NCBI GenBank assembly: GCA_050696075.1
Contig: JBOGUF010000075.1
Span: 1 to 60,312 of the forward strand
Length of the DNA stretch: 60,312 bases
DNA from: JBOGUF01 sp050696075
GTDB lineage: Bacteria > Chloroflexota > Chloroflexia > Thermomicrobiales > UBA6265
Direction: 5' to 3'
The first letter of the stretch is position 1, and each line of letters opens with the position of its first letter. Shown here piece by piece: positions 25,300 to 35,600 of this stretch. The position numbers were made by a program, and so were the translations under genes. Below the pieces are notes generated by a model that worked only from the letters and a program-made list of their open reading frames with translations, was not told the origin of the DNA and did no database searches.

Positions 25300-26062
25300 C
25301 GTCGAACGCGCGGACCACGTTGCGACCATAACGATGAACAGACCGGACGCGCTCAATGCCTTCAACACTGAGCAACTCGAGGCGTTTCTGAGCGTCCTTC
25401 GCGCGATCCGCGACGACCGTTCGGTGCGATGCGTCATCGTCACCGGCGCGGGCGAAAAGGCGTTCGCGGCCGGGGCCGACATCAAGGAGATGGTCGAAAT
25501 GTCGCCGGCCGAAGGCTTGGCGTTCGGCCGTCTCGGGCATGCGGTGGTCAATGCTTTGGAGGGACTGCCCCAACCGACTATCGCTGCCGTCAACGGCTTC
25601 GCCCTGGGTGGCGGCTCAGAAATCGCGCTCGGATGCGACATCCGGCTAGCCTCGGAGACTGCCGTCTTTGCTCAACCCGAAGTCACGCTCGGCATCGCGC
25701 CGGGCTGGGGCGCCACCCAGCGCCTGCCGCGCCTGGTCGGACCCGGCCTCGCGGCCGAACTGATCTTCACCGGGCGGCGTGTGCGGGCGGACGAGGCGCT
25801 CCGCATCGGGTTGGTCAATGCGGTCTTTCCGGGCAATCAGCTCATGGCCGAAACGCGCAAGTTGGTCGCGGCGATTGCGCGCAATAGCCCGATGGCACTG
25901 GCAGACGCCAAGCAGGCGATGAGACTCGCGCTCAATGGCGACACGCCGGCCGGGCTCGCCTACGAGTTGGAGCTTTTTGGCCGCGCCTTCGGCACGCCGG
26001 ACCAGCGCGAAGGCATGCGGGCCTTTGTCGAGAAGCGCGCGCCGTCATTCTCCGGTGAGTGA
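25289..26062 (+). CDS. Enoyl-CoA hydratase / isomerase (crotonase family)
   Basis: A 257-residue crotonase-fold enzyme that hydrates trans-2-enoyl-CoA. The oxyanion-hole motif is AGADIKEM. Both catalytic glutamates are present, in GGGSEIALGCDI and QPEVTLGIAPGWGATQRL (the usual GAGGTQ is GWGATQ here). GAGGAAGG precedes the ATG, which overlaps the previous gene. It supplies the hydratase step between the dehydrogenase and the thiolase of this operon. Confidence 0.94.
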   Translation: MAVDVERADHVATITMNRPDALNAFNTEQLEAFLSVLRAIRDDRSVRCVIVTGAGEKAFAAGADIKEMVEMSPAEGLAFGRLGHAVVNALEGLPQPTIAAVNGFALGGGSEIALGCDIRLASETAVFAQPEVTLGIAPGWGATQRLPRLVGPGLAAELIFTGRRVRADEALRIGLVNAVFPGNQLMAETRKLVAAIARNSPMALADAKQAMRLALNGDTPAGLAYELELFGRAFGTPDQREGMRAFVEKRAPSFSGE

Positions 26063-26099
26063 ACGGTAGCTGACCGAATAGACTGGGGGATCAACGGGG

Positions 26100-26861
26100 A
26101 TGCCCTATGCGATCGTTGTTTTGATCAAGCAGGTGCCGGACATGAACGCGGTCCGCGTCGATCGCGGGTCCGGCAAAGCCATCTTGGGTGGTCAGCGTGC
26201 CATCAGCTCGTTCGACGAGTACGCCATCGAGGAAGCGCTGCGACTCAAAGAGGCGCACGGCGGAGAAGTGACCGTCGTCTGCGCCGGTCCCTCGTCGGTC
26301 AAGGATGCGGTGAGCCGGGCGTTGGCGATGGGCGCCGACCGCGGCGTGATCCTGCCGTTCGAGAACGTGGACGATCTCGACACACTGGCGGTAGCGGACA
26401 TCCTAGCCGCTCAGCTTCAAGGGATGTCGTATGACGTCGTCCTGACCGGTCAAAACTCCGACGACTCGGCCACCGGCCACGTCGGACCACAGGTCGCGGA
26501 GTTGCTCGGCATCCCACAGGTCTCGTCGATCACCAAACTCGAGGCGAACGGCAATCATCTCACCCTGCACCGCGACACTGAGGAGGGGCAGCAGGTCGTC
26601 GATGTCGATACTCCCGTCCTGCTGATGGCGATGACCGGACTCAACGAACCGCGCTACCCCTCCCTCAAAGGGATCATGGCTGCCAAGAAGAAGCCGGTCG
26701 ATCAGGGAGCGCCCGCGCGGACCGATGGCGAGCGCCGGCTGTCGTGGTCGGAGCCGTCCGCGCCCGAGCGAACGAGCGGCGGCACAATCGTCCAAGACGC
26801 CGCGCCTGCCGACGCTGCCAAGCAACTCGTGACGTGGCTCAAAGAGCGGAAGCTTCTCTAG
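26100..26861 (+). CDS. etfB: Electron transfer flavoprotein beta subunit (EtfB/FixA)
   Basis: A 253-residue ETF small subunit that accepts electrons from acyl-CoA dehydrogenases. IVVLIKQVPDMNAVRVD opens the family fold; DEYAIEEALRLKE and LTGQNSDDSATGHVGPQVAE are conserved AMP/flavin-site blocks. There is no strong SD. Together with EtfA and a FixC-type protein it forms a Fix/ETF module. Confidence 0.94.
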   Translation: MPYAIVVLIKQVPDMNAVRVDRGSGKAILGGQRAISSFDEYAIEEALRLKEAHGGEVTVVCAGPSSVKDAVSRALAMGADRGVILPFENVDDLDTLAVADILAAQLQGMSYDVVLTGQNSDDSATGHVGPQVAELLGIPQVSSITKLEANGNHLTLHRDTEEGQQVVDVDTPVLLMAMTGLNEPRYPSLKGIMAAKKKPVDQGAPARTDGERRLSWSEPSAPERTSGGTIVQDAAPADAAKQLVTWLKERKLL

Positions 26862-26905
26862 TTGCACTGAGCGCGCGATCGTTTCAGCGAAGAAACGGAA
26901 GGCAA

Positions 26906-27901
26906 ATGAGCGACACCGGACCAGTTCTCGTCATCGCGGAATCGACTGGCGGAGAGATCCGCCCCGTAGCCTACGAGCTCGTCACAGCGGGCCGAAAGGT
27001 CGCCGACGGTCTTGGGTCGGCGCTGAACGCCCTCGTCGTGGGCGCGGGCGTCGGCGGATCAGTGAGCGCATACGGACGCTCAGGAGTTGATCGCCTACTG
27101 GTGGCAGACGATGAGCGTTTGGTCCACTTCACGACCGAGGCCTACACCACTGTCGCCGCGAAGGTGATCGGCGATCTCCAACCGGCCGTGGTCCTGATCG
27201 CCGGCACCACGGCCGGGCGCGATTATGCGCCCCGCTTGGCCGCGCGGCTGCGCGCCGGCATCGCCGCCGACTGCGTCGACCTCGCGGTGGACGACGGCGC
27301 AATCGTCGCCGTCCGTCCCGTCCTCGGCGGTCGGGTGCAGACAGCAGTCAAGTTCTCCGCTGGCGCACCGGCCATCGTCACCGTCCGCCCCGGCAGTTTC
27401 GAGCGGCCGCCGGCGGGCGATTCGGTAACTGAGGCCGAACCGGAAGCGGTCGAAGTTGATCTGAGCGCCGATGATTTGCGCGTCACCGTGCGCGAGGTTG
27501 TGCAAGAAGAAGCGGCTGCCGCCAAGCTGGACGACGCGACGATCATCGTCAGCGGGGGACGCGGCCTGAAGGAGCCGGACAACTTCAAACTTGTGGAGGA
27601 GTTGGCGGAGGCGCTCGGCGCGGCGGTCGGCGCATCACGCGCCGTCGTCGACGCCGGGTGGCGGCCGCACCACGAGCAGGTCGGCCAGACCGGCCGAACG
27701 GTCGCGCCCCGCCTCTACGTGGCCGTCGGCATCAGCGGCGCGGTGCAGCATCTGGTCGGCATGCAAGGCGCGGACACGATCGTGGCGATCAATCGCGATC
27801 CCGACGCGCCGATCTTCAAGATCGCCTCGTTCGGTATCGTCGGCGACCTCTTCGACGTCGTGCCCGCGCTGATCGCCGAACTCAAGGCCGCCAAGGCGTG
27901 A
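26906..27901 (+). CDS. etfA: Electron transfer flavoprotein alpha subunit (EtfA/FixB)
   Basis: A 331-residue ETF large subunit carrying FAD. The C-terminal FAD domain shows IIVSGGRGLKEPDNF, GASRAVVDAGWRPHHEQVGQTG and AVGISGAVQHLVGMQ. Its partner EtfB is 44 bp upstream. The ATG at 26906 has GGAAGG upstream; the frame extends further back only as an overlap. Confidence 0.95.
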   Translation: MSDTGPVLVIAESTGGEIRPVAYELVTAGRKVADGLGSALNALVVGAGVGGSVSAYGRSGVDRLLVADDERLVHFTTEAYTTVAAKVIGDLQPAVVLIAGTTAGRDYAPRLAARLRAGIAADCVDLAVDDGAIVAVRPVLGGRVQTAVKFSAGAPAIVTVRPGSFERPPAGDSVTEAEPEAVEVDLSADDLRVTVREVVQEEAAAAKLDDATIIVSGGRGLKEPDNFKLVEELAEALGAAVGASRAVVDAGWRPHHEQVGQTGRTVAPRLYVAVGISGAVQHLVGMQGADTIVAINRDPDAPIFKIASFGIVGDLFDVVPALIAELKAAKA

Positions 27902-27931
27902 TCGGCGCGGCTTAATCTGTGAGGACGAGCA

Positions 27932-29227
27932 TTGGCGGATGAACGTTTCGATGCGATCGTAGTCGGCGCCGGTCCGGCCGGCATCACCGCGGCCAAGGAT
28001 TTGGCCGCCGCCGGTTTGTCCGTGGTCGTCCTTGAGCGCGGGCGATACCCGGGCGCAAAGAATGTCTCCGGCGGCATCCTTTATCGCCACCCAACCGAAG
28101 AGATGATCCCAGGATTTGAAGCCGAGGCGCCGCTCGAGCGGCTGATCATTGAGCAGCGCTACGTGGTTTTGACAGACGACGCGATGCTCGGCGCCACGTA
28201 CCGGTCGATGCGCTTCGCCGAACAACCATACAATGCCTACTCTGTCCTCCGCTCCGAGTTCGATCGCTGGTACGCGACCAAGGCGGAGGAGGCGGGCGCT
28301 GAGGTCTACCCCGAGTTCACGGTGACCGATCTGCTGTGGGAGGGCGGGCAGGTTGCCGGCGTCACCACGGGCGATCCGGACGGTGAACTTGCCGCGCATT
28401 GCGTCGTTCTGGCCGATGGCGCCAACTCACTCCTGGCACAGAAAGTGGGCTTGCACCGGGAATGGCTGCCGATGGATCAGGCTCTGATCGCCAAAGAGCT
28501 CATCGCTCTGCCCGCCGCGAGGATCGAAGATCGCTTTGCCTTGCCGGCTGGACTCGGCACGGCCCTCGAGATCTTCGGCGAATCGACCTGGGGTCTCCTG
28601 GGGTACGGCTTCATCTACACCAACAAGGAGACGATCTCGATCGGCACCGGCGCGCTCCTGGCCGACCTGATCGAAAGCGGCCGCAACGTCAACGACATGC
28701 TCGACCGCTTCAAACGCCATCCGGCGATTGCCCCGTTGCTCGTAGGCGGCGAGCTCGTCGAGTACTCCGCCCACCTCATCCCGGAGGCGGGCTACAACCG
28801 ATTGCCGCGGGTATACGCCGACGGCGTGGTCGTCGTCGGGGACGCGGCCGGCCTGGTCAATCCGCTCAATCGCGAGGGCGCCAACCTGGCGATGCTCTCC
28901 GGGCGGCTGGCCGCGCAAGCGATCGTCGAAGCGAAGGAGCGCGACGATTTCTCGGCCGCCTCACTCTCGCGCTATCGCGAACTCCTCGACGAAAGCATCG
29001 CGATCAAGGATCTGCACAAAATCCGCCACGTCACCGATTTCGCTCACGCCAGGCCGCACTTATTGACGGAGTATCCCCGCCTCTTGGCCGCCGCCGCGCA
29101 CGAGTACCTCACCGTCGACGACTTGGCGAAGAAGGACAAACAACGGAAGATCCTGTGCATGCTCGCCGCCGTCCCGAAACGACGGCTCCTCAGCGACGCA
29201 CTCGGCGCCTTGCGCGCGTTGTCCTAG
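27932..29227 (+). CDS. fixC: FAD-dependent oxidoreductase FixC / ETF-quinone oxidoreductase-like
   Basis: A 431-residue flavoprotein of the FixC / ETF-QO family. It has the N-terminal Rossmann motif VVGAGPAGITAAKDLAAAG, EQRYVVLTDDAM, and the late GDAAGLVNPLNREGANLAM. It should pass electrons from EtfAB to quinone or ferredoxin. The start is TTG at 27932 with GAGGACG upstream. It lacks the C-terminal 4Fe-4S domain of ETF-QO, and no fixX ferredoxin gene follows, so the iron-sulfur partner is missing locally. Confidence 0.92.
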   Translation: MADERFDAIVVGAGPAGITAAKDLAAAGLSVVVLERGRYPGAKNVSGGILYRHPTEEMIPGFEAEAPLERLIIEQRYVVLTDDAMLGATYRSMRFAEQPYNAYSVLRSEFDRWYATKAEEAGAEVYPEFTVTDLLWEGGQVAGVTTGDPDGELAAHCVVLADGANSLLAQKVGLHREWLPMDQALIAKELIALPAARIEDRFALPAGLGTALEIFGESTWGLLGYGFIYTNKETISIGTGALLADLIESGRNVNDMLDRFKRHPAIAPLLVGGELVEYSAHLIPEAGYNRLPRVYADGVVVVGDAAGLVNPLNREGANLAMLSGRLAAQAIVEAKERDDFSAASLSRYRELLDESIAIKDLHKIRHVTDFAHARPHLLTEYPRLLAAAAHEYLTVDDLAKKDKQRKILCMLAAVPKRRLLSDALGALRALS

Positions 29228-29243
29228 GTCGCCCTTACAGGAA

Positions 29244-32200
29244 TCATGGTGCGCCGACCGCGGGCACCCCCGCGTCCGCGATTCGCTGGTTGAACGCCTT
29301 GACATCGACTTTGAGGATCTTCTCGAGCGCGGCCAACTGGGCGTCGATGCGGGCGACTAGGTCCTCGTAGAGTTCCCGCTGTTGCTTCGTCGGGGCCGCA
29401 TCCGCGCTGGCGATTAGGCCGCCGAGCATTGCTAACTTGCAGTTCAACTTGACCGGGTAGTTGAGGCTGTCCTGTTCGCTCTTGATCTTTAATTGCAGGA
29501 GCTCGCCTTCGACCGCTTCGAGCTTGTCGGTGAGGGCTTTGGCCGCGTCGGCGACCTCGGAGACGCCGTTGCCATCCCGCGACCAACGCGTCCAGGTGGC
29601 CGCCTGCCGTTTGATCCGTCGCAAATCGTTGACCGCGCGGTTCAATCGGTCGTGCTTCTTGTGAATCTGTTCCAGCACAGCATATTGGGCGTCGAAGTCG
29701 GCCTGAGGCGTATCGATGCGCGGATCGGGCACGATGCGGAACGACTCAGTGAAGCTCTGGCCATCGACGGTGAGGCGCACCTGATACGCGCCAGGCGGGA
29801 CCTTCGGACCGTCTCGGTCCGGCTTGTCGCCGCCCTTGGTCACGATCTGCGTTGCTTTGGGCAGTCGCATATCCCAGACGAACCGGTTGAGTCCGGTTTG
29901 AACGGGTACAAAGGGATCCTTGTCCGGTTCGTCGAGCTCCGCTTCCTCACCGGGGAAGGCCTCTTTCGCCTTCTTCTCAGCCTCGTCGGTCGCTTCGGTT
30001 CGTTGGGTGATGGTTCGCAGTTCGTTGCCAGAGGCTTCGAGGAAGGTGAGGCTGATTGGCTCCTTCGGCTCTGCCGCGAGTTGGTAGTAGACAATGACGC
30101 CATCCGGCGGATTTTCGCCGGCATCGAGGTAGGTCCGCTTTTCCTCACCCCGCGGTGTCTTCTCGTAGTCGAAGGCTGGGATCATGCCGGCGGCGAACGC
30201 GAAATTCTGGCCTGTCACCGGTTTCGACCCGAACCCGTGCAGCCGGCTGAATCGATGGCTCTCGCGCGGCTTCAGTAGGCGGGTTGTCTCGGCCGTCGTC
30301 CCGCTGTCCTCCGCCAGTTGCCGCAGGGCCGTGAGGTCGTCGAGGACCCAGAACGAGCGCCCGTGCGTGCCGACGACCAGGTCGTCGTGGACGACGACAA
30401 AATCGTGAATCGGCACGATCGGCAGATTGCCGCCGAGCCGGCGCCAATGCCCCCCGTCGTCGAAGGAGACGTAGATGCCGGTTTCGGTACCCGCATAGAG
30501 CAGGCCCCGCCGTGCCGGATCTTCGCGGATCACCCGCGTAAAGTCGTGCTCGGGAATCCCGTTGGTGATCTTCGTCCAACTCTTGCCGTAGTCGGCCGTC
30601 TTGAAGAGATATGGCTGGAAGTCGTCGTGCTTGTAGCGTGTCGCCGCGAGGTAAGCGGCAGCCGGATCGTGCGGCGACGCCTCGATGATGCTGACGAGCG
30701 CCCATTCGGGCAGCGTTGGCGGCGTCACGTTCTCCCATATCTTGCCGCTGTCGCGGGAGACGTATACCAGACCATCGTCCGATCCGGCCCAAAGGACGCC
30801 GGCCCGCTTCGGTGACTCAACAATCGTAAAGACCGTGGCGTAGTTCTCGGCGCCGGTGTTGTCCTTGGTGATCGGGCCGCCGGATGGTTCGAGCGTCGCC
30901 GGTTCGTTCCGCGTCAGGTCAGGGCTGATTGCCTCCCAGCTCGCTCCTTCGTCCGTTGAACGGAAGATGACGTTGCCCGCGGTGTAGAGCGTATTCGGGC
31001 CGTGGGGTGAGAGGATGGTCGGAGACGTCCAATTGAAGCGGTACTTGTAGTCTTTCGCTCCCGATCCGGAGTACTCCTCCGGCCAGACCGTGATCGAACG
31101 CAGTTGACCGGTCGCATGGTCGTAGCGCGTCAGATGCCCCTGGTAGCTGCCGGCGTAGATGACGTTCGGGTTGTCGGGGTGGACCGCGATGTAGCCGGAC
31201 TCGCCGCCGCCGATTTCGTAGTACTCGGTGAGCGTGATCGCATCGTGGTTCGACCGTCCGGGAACGCTGATGGTCGTGTTGTCTTGCTGGGCGCCATAGA
31301 CCCGATAAGGTAAGCGTCCGTCAGTCGTGACGTGGTACATCTCGGCGGTGGGCTGATTGTAGAGCGACGACCAGGAAACGCCGCCGTTGTAGCTGATGGT
31401 CCCGCCGCCGTCGTTGCCGAGGATCATCCTCTTCGGATTGGCCGGATCGATCCACAGATCGTGGTTGTCGCCGTGCGGCGCGGGCGCCTGCTCGAAGGTC
31501 TTGCCGCCGTCGACGCTCCGGAACATCTCGACGTTGAGCACCCAGACGGTGTTTTCATCGGTCGGATCGGCGTAAATGTGCGAGTAGTACCAGGCGCGTT
31601 GCCGGAGATTGCGGTCCTCGTTCAACCGTTCCCAGGTGTCGCCGCCGTCGTCGGAGCGAAAGACGCCGCCCTCTTCGGCTTCAACGATTGCCCAGACGCG
31701 ACCGGCGCGCGCCGCGGACGGGGCGATGCCGATCTTGCCGATCGGTCCCTTCGGCATGCCCTGCTTCTGAGTGAGATCCTGCCAGGTCGCGCCATCGTCG
31801 GTCGAGCGATAGAGGCCACTGCCTGGTCCGCCACTGTTGAGGTAGTGCGGGCCGCGACGAGCGTTCCAGAACGCGGCATAGACAATGCGCGGATTGGTCG
31901 GATCGAGCGCCAAGTCGCAAGCGCCGGCGTCCTCACCCTGGGTCAAGGCCAGATCCCAGGTCTTTCCGCCGTCGTCGGAGCGATAGAGACCGCGCTCCGG
32001 GTTCGCTCCGTGCGCGTGACCGAGCGCGGCGACGTAGACGAGGTCCGGGTTCGCCGGGTGCGTCATGACCTTGGCGATGTTGCGCGTCGCGTCCAACCCA
32101 AGGTGCGTCCAGCTCCGGCCGGCATCGGTCGACTTGTAGACGCCGTCGCCGTGCGAAACGTTGCCGCGGATCGTCGTTTCGCCCATCCCCACATAGAGGA

Positions 32201-32435
32201 CGTTGGGATCAGATGGCGCAACCGTGATGGAGCCGACCGACGCGCGCTTGAAGTACCCGTCGGAGACGTTCCGCCAGTACTGACCGCCGCTCGTGGTCTT
32301 CCACACACCGCCGCCCGTCGAACCAAAGTAGAAGGTGGCGATGTCGTTGGGATCGCCCGCCACGGCGACCACCCGACCGCCACGAAACGGGCCGATCAGC
32401 CGCCAGACCAACCCCTGCAATGGGGACGTTGCCAT
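29244..32435 (-). CDS. BNR/sortilin-like beta-propeller protein
   Basis: About 1063 residues. It holds repeated BNR (Asp-box) motifs of the S-x-D-x-G-x-T-W type (STDAGRSWTHL, SDDGGKTWDLA, STDDGATWQDL, SADDG variants and more), typical of VPS10/sialidase-like propellers often annotated as glycosyl hydrolase. After the propellers come a beta-sandwich part (GAYQVRLTVDGQSFTESFRI) and a C-terminal helical region. The ATG at 32435 has GGAG nine bases upstream. No signal peptide is visible from either start, odd for a family that is mostly exported. Catalysis is not supported by motifs. Confidence 0.85.
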   Translation of the reverse strand: MATSPLQGLVWRLIGPFRGGRVVAVAGDPNDIATFYFGSTGGGVWKTTSGGQYWRNVSDGYFKRASVGSITVAPSDPNVLYVGMGETTIRGNVSHGDGVYKSTDAGRSWTHLGLDATRNIAKVMTHPANPDLVYVAALGHAHGANPERGLYRSDDGGKTWDLALTQGEDAGACDLALDPTNPRIVYAAFWNARRGPHYLNSGGPGSGLYRSTDDGATWQDLTQKQGMPKGPIGKIGIAPSAARAGRVWAIVEAEEGGVFRSDDGGDTWERLNEDRNLRQRAWYYSHIYADPTDENTVWVLNVEMFRSVDGGKTFEQAPAPHGDNHDLWIDPANPKRMILGNDGGGTISYNGGVSWSSLYNQPTAEMYHVTTDGRLPYRVYGAQQDNTTISVPGRSNHDAITLTEYYEIGGGESGYIAVHPDNPNVIYAGSYQGHLTRYDHATGQLRSITVWPEEYSGSGAKDYKYRFNWTSPTILSPHGPNTLYTAGNVIFRSTDEGASWEAISPDLTRNEPATLEPSGGPITKDNTGAENYATVFTIVESPKRAGVLWAGSDDGLVYVSRDSGKIWENVTPPTLPEWALVSIIEASPHDPAAAYLAATRYKHDDFQPYLFKTADYGKSWTKITNGIPEHDFTRVIREDPARRGLLYAGTETGIYVSFDDGGHWRRLGGNLPIVPIHDFVVVHDDLVVGTHGRSFWVLDDLTALRQLAEDSGTTAETTRLLKPRESHRFSRLHGFGSKPVTGQNFAFAAGMIPAFDYEKTPRGEEKRTYLDAGENPPDGVIVYYQLAAEPKEPISLTFLEASGNELRTITQRTEATDEAEKKAKEAFPGEEAELDEPDKDPFVPVQTGLNRFVWDMRLPKATQIVTKGGDKPDRDGPKVPPGAYQVRLTVDGQSFTESFRIVPDPRIDTPQADFDAQYAVLEQIHKKHDRLNRAVNDLRRIKRQAATWTRWSRDGNGVSEVADAAKALTDKLEAVEGELLQLKIKSEQDSLNYPVKLNCKLAMLGGLIASADAAPTKQQRELYEDLVARIDAQLAALEKILKVDVKAFNQRIADAGVPAVGAP

Positions 32436-32651
32436 ATTGTCGCACTCCATCTCGTTCAACCGACCGGCGTCAGACGTCGCCGGCCTGCCGCCTCTCGACA
32501 GGGGACCGATTATAGGGGTCTTTGCCGGACTGGGCATTCGGTGTAGGTGGATTCGGCGCGCGGTTTTCGCTACTGTAGATTCATCTCCGATCGACCGCCT
32601 TGACCGGTACGTCTGGTTCACCCAGCGCCGTTCGGAACAGTAGGTCAGCGT

Positions 32652-35600
32652 GTGTGGATTTGGATGGACGTCAATGGAGCGGACGTGGCGCTAAACGAGA
32701 CGACCTTCCAGGCTGACATACCGCGTGATCGCCGGCGGCTCTCCCCGACGGACGTCGCGCAGTTCATCAATCTCGGCCAGTGCCGCCGGTTCCTCCGCCT
32801 TCGACTCCACGAGAAGGCTGGTGGCCGGTCGTTCATGGAGGACTACGGCGTTCACGTTCAGCAGATGCCCGCGCTCCTCTCCGAGTCTGGAACGGAGTTC
32901 GAATCGGCGGTCGTGGCGGAGATCGCGGCACGTTTTGCGTCGGTCGACTTTGCCGCCGGGACCGCGCGCACGTCGCGCCGCGCGACCCACAACCAGGAGA
33001 TTGCCGCGCTCGCCCGCGAGCTGGCTCCGGGCCAGGCAATCGTCGCCTTCCAGCCGCGTCTCGACGTCATGCTGGGCGCGTGGCGACTCGTCGGCGACGT
33101 CGACGTCCTCCAGTTCACCCGCGAGACCAATGGCGACCTCCACGCCCTGATCGCCGATATCAAGAGTTCGGAACGCGCCAAGGTCGAGCACCATCTCCAA
33201 GTCGCCTTCTATCACCAGATGCTTGCCGAACTCTTGGCGAACGACGGTATTCCGCACGCCGCGATTGTAGAAGCGATTCTCTACGAAGGTCCGCGAAGCA
33301 GCGCGGAATTGCAAAGTCCAGACAGTGAGCGAGTCTTGGCAGCGCATCGCTCGGCCGCGCTGGAAGCACTCGGCGTGACCCAGGCGCTGCTCGACCGGCC
33401 GACCGATCCCGACCGCTATCTCGACGCCGTGTACGACCTCGTCACCGGGCCGCGCTCAACCGCCGAGACGGTCGCCGAGCTGCCGTTCGTCGCGGTCCCG
33501 TTTCACCTCACCTACAAGTGCGATTGGTGCCCTTACAACGAGTTTTGCATGAAGTGGTGCGCGGAGCGCGACGACCTGTCGCTCATCCCCCATCTCTCCG
33601 ATTCGGACAAGAGCGCACTTCATCGGGCCGGGATCGTGGCGACGCGCCAACTTGCGAATCTTAAGGACCTGATTCGCGCCGACGATAGCGGGAGTGGCAA
33701 AGTGGCAGTGCTCCTTCCCGTACCTGGCAAGGAAGACGCCGTGCGGGAACTGGCCACGACCTGGCCGGTGGGGCCACGCGTCGACGAGTTGATCCATCGC
33801 GCCCGCCGCTACCGGCGGTTCAAGCGGGATGACATCGACACGCTCTTGCACATTCCGAGCCGGGGCTACGGCTCGTTACCCTTTTCCAGCATCGACCACA
33901 ATCCAAACCTGATCCGCATCTACGTCGACGCCCAAGCCGACTATTTGCTCGATCGGCTCTATCTGCTTGGTGCTCTGGTCGTTGCTTCTGAGAACGGCGA
34001 GGAACCGCCCCACCGTCGCCGGTCGATTATCCGCATGACCGACGGACCGCCCGATGCGGCCCGCGAAGAACAACTGCTCCTCGATTGGATCGGGGAAGTC
34101 CTACGCACCATCGTCGAGCTGGCCGCGCCCGACGAGAGCGGCGAACACACCGCGCCAATTCATCTCGTCTTCTACAACCGCGTCGACCAGCGCGCCTTTC
34201 TCGAAGGACTCGGCCGCCATGCCACCGCCGTGCTTGGCGCGACGCCGCTCTACGACTTCGTCACCCAGCTCGCCGCCTTCGACTCGCCGATCGCGACCTT
34301 CTTGGTCGACGAGATTCGTGAGTTGAAGAACTACCCGATGGTCTGCCAGTCGTTGCAGCAAGTCGCCGCGCACCTCCGCTTCGATTGGAACAGCCCGGAA
34401 CCGTTCCGCGACCACTTTCATCAGCGCCTCTTCGACTTCTGGGCCAAGTTTGCCGAGGAGGAGATGCCGTCGCCCGAAGAATCTCCGTGGTACACCGGCC
34501 GCGCTCGGTTCAACAGCCAGATACCACTCGAATACGCCTATGCGGCCTGGGGCGAACATCAGCCACCCGACGGCAAGACGGATCGCCTTGCCCCGTTTCG
34601 CGACGTGACGCCCGACTTGCTCTGCCGTTTTCAGACGCGACGACTGGAGGCGCTCGAACACATCGCCAAGGACTTTCGGGGGAATCACCGCACTGCCAAA
34701 CGCTCCTTCAGCTTGCCCGATCTCCATAATTTCGACGAGCGGGCGCGCACGCTCGCCCATGCCCTCGACGAATTCGTGACGATCGAACGACACGTCGAAC
34801 TCGGCGCGTGGAAGTCCGCGCGCAACGCGCCGGCCGAACGGCGAGTGCTCTCCGGTCAGACCCTGACTGTCCGTTACCTCGAGGCCGACCAACTGCCGGG
34901 CGTTGCCGCGCGGAACCGGGAAAACGAGCGCCGGCGACGACTCAGAGACGAGCAGCGAGCCGCCTACATGGCCGCAAACCCGGACGCGACGCGCTTCAAT
35001 TCGACAAAGGAGCAACGAGAGCAGGCCAACTGGTCGCAGGACGGCATGCGATTTCGGCTCCGCGTCGAACATGACGATTGGGACTGTGACCTCGATGAGG
35101 CGCTTGCCCTGACCGAGTTGACGATCGACGAGCGGATCGTTGTCAATACGCGGATGATGGTCGACGGCCGCCTCCCGATCGAGCAGCAGGAGCCCTTCCC
35201 GACAACGCCACGCGCCATGCTCTACGGGCCGCGGGCCACAATCGTCGGCATTGACGTCTCGCGGGACGAGCTCGGCCGCGCCGTCGACGCGATCGTCGAG
35301 ATTGAGATGAATCGTGGTTCGGGCACGGACGGCACGGGACACACGTTCGGCGCTCGCGCGACACCGTTCGTGCTGGACGAGTCGTACGTGATCGATCCCG
35401 ATCCGAACGACGTCATGGGGTCATGGCACAAGAAAGTCGCGCGGGGACTGATCGAAGGTGGCGCGAACGCGCTCTACGATCTCCTGACCGATCCTGGCGA
35501 TCGGGCCCGAACGTGGCCTGAAGCGGCCACTGCCGGGCAGGTGCGCTTCCTCAACGGGATCGACGCGTTCCGCGACCTCGGCGCGCTGCATGATTTCGAA

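Noticed and set aside
32509..32514. TATAAT on the minus strand upstream of the BNR gene
   Set aside because: A perfect -10, but no acceptable -35 or extended -10 at proper spacing. Not listed as a promoter.
31332..32546. Plus-strand open frame of 404 codons
   Set aside because: Antisense to the BNR propeller gene; shadow of repeated motifs.
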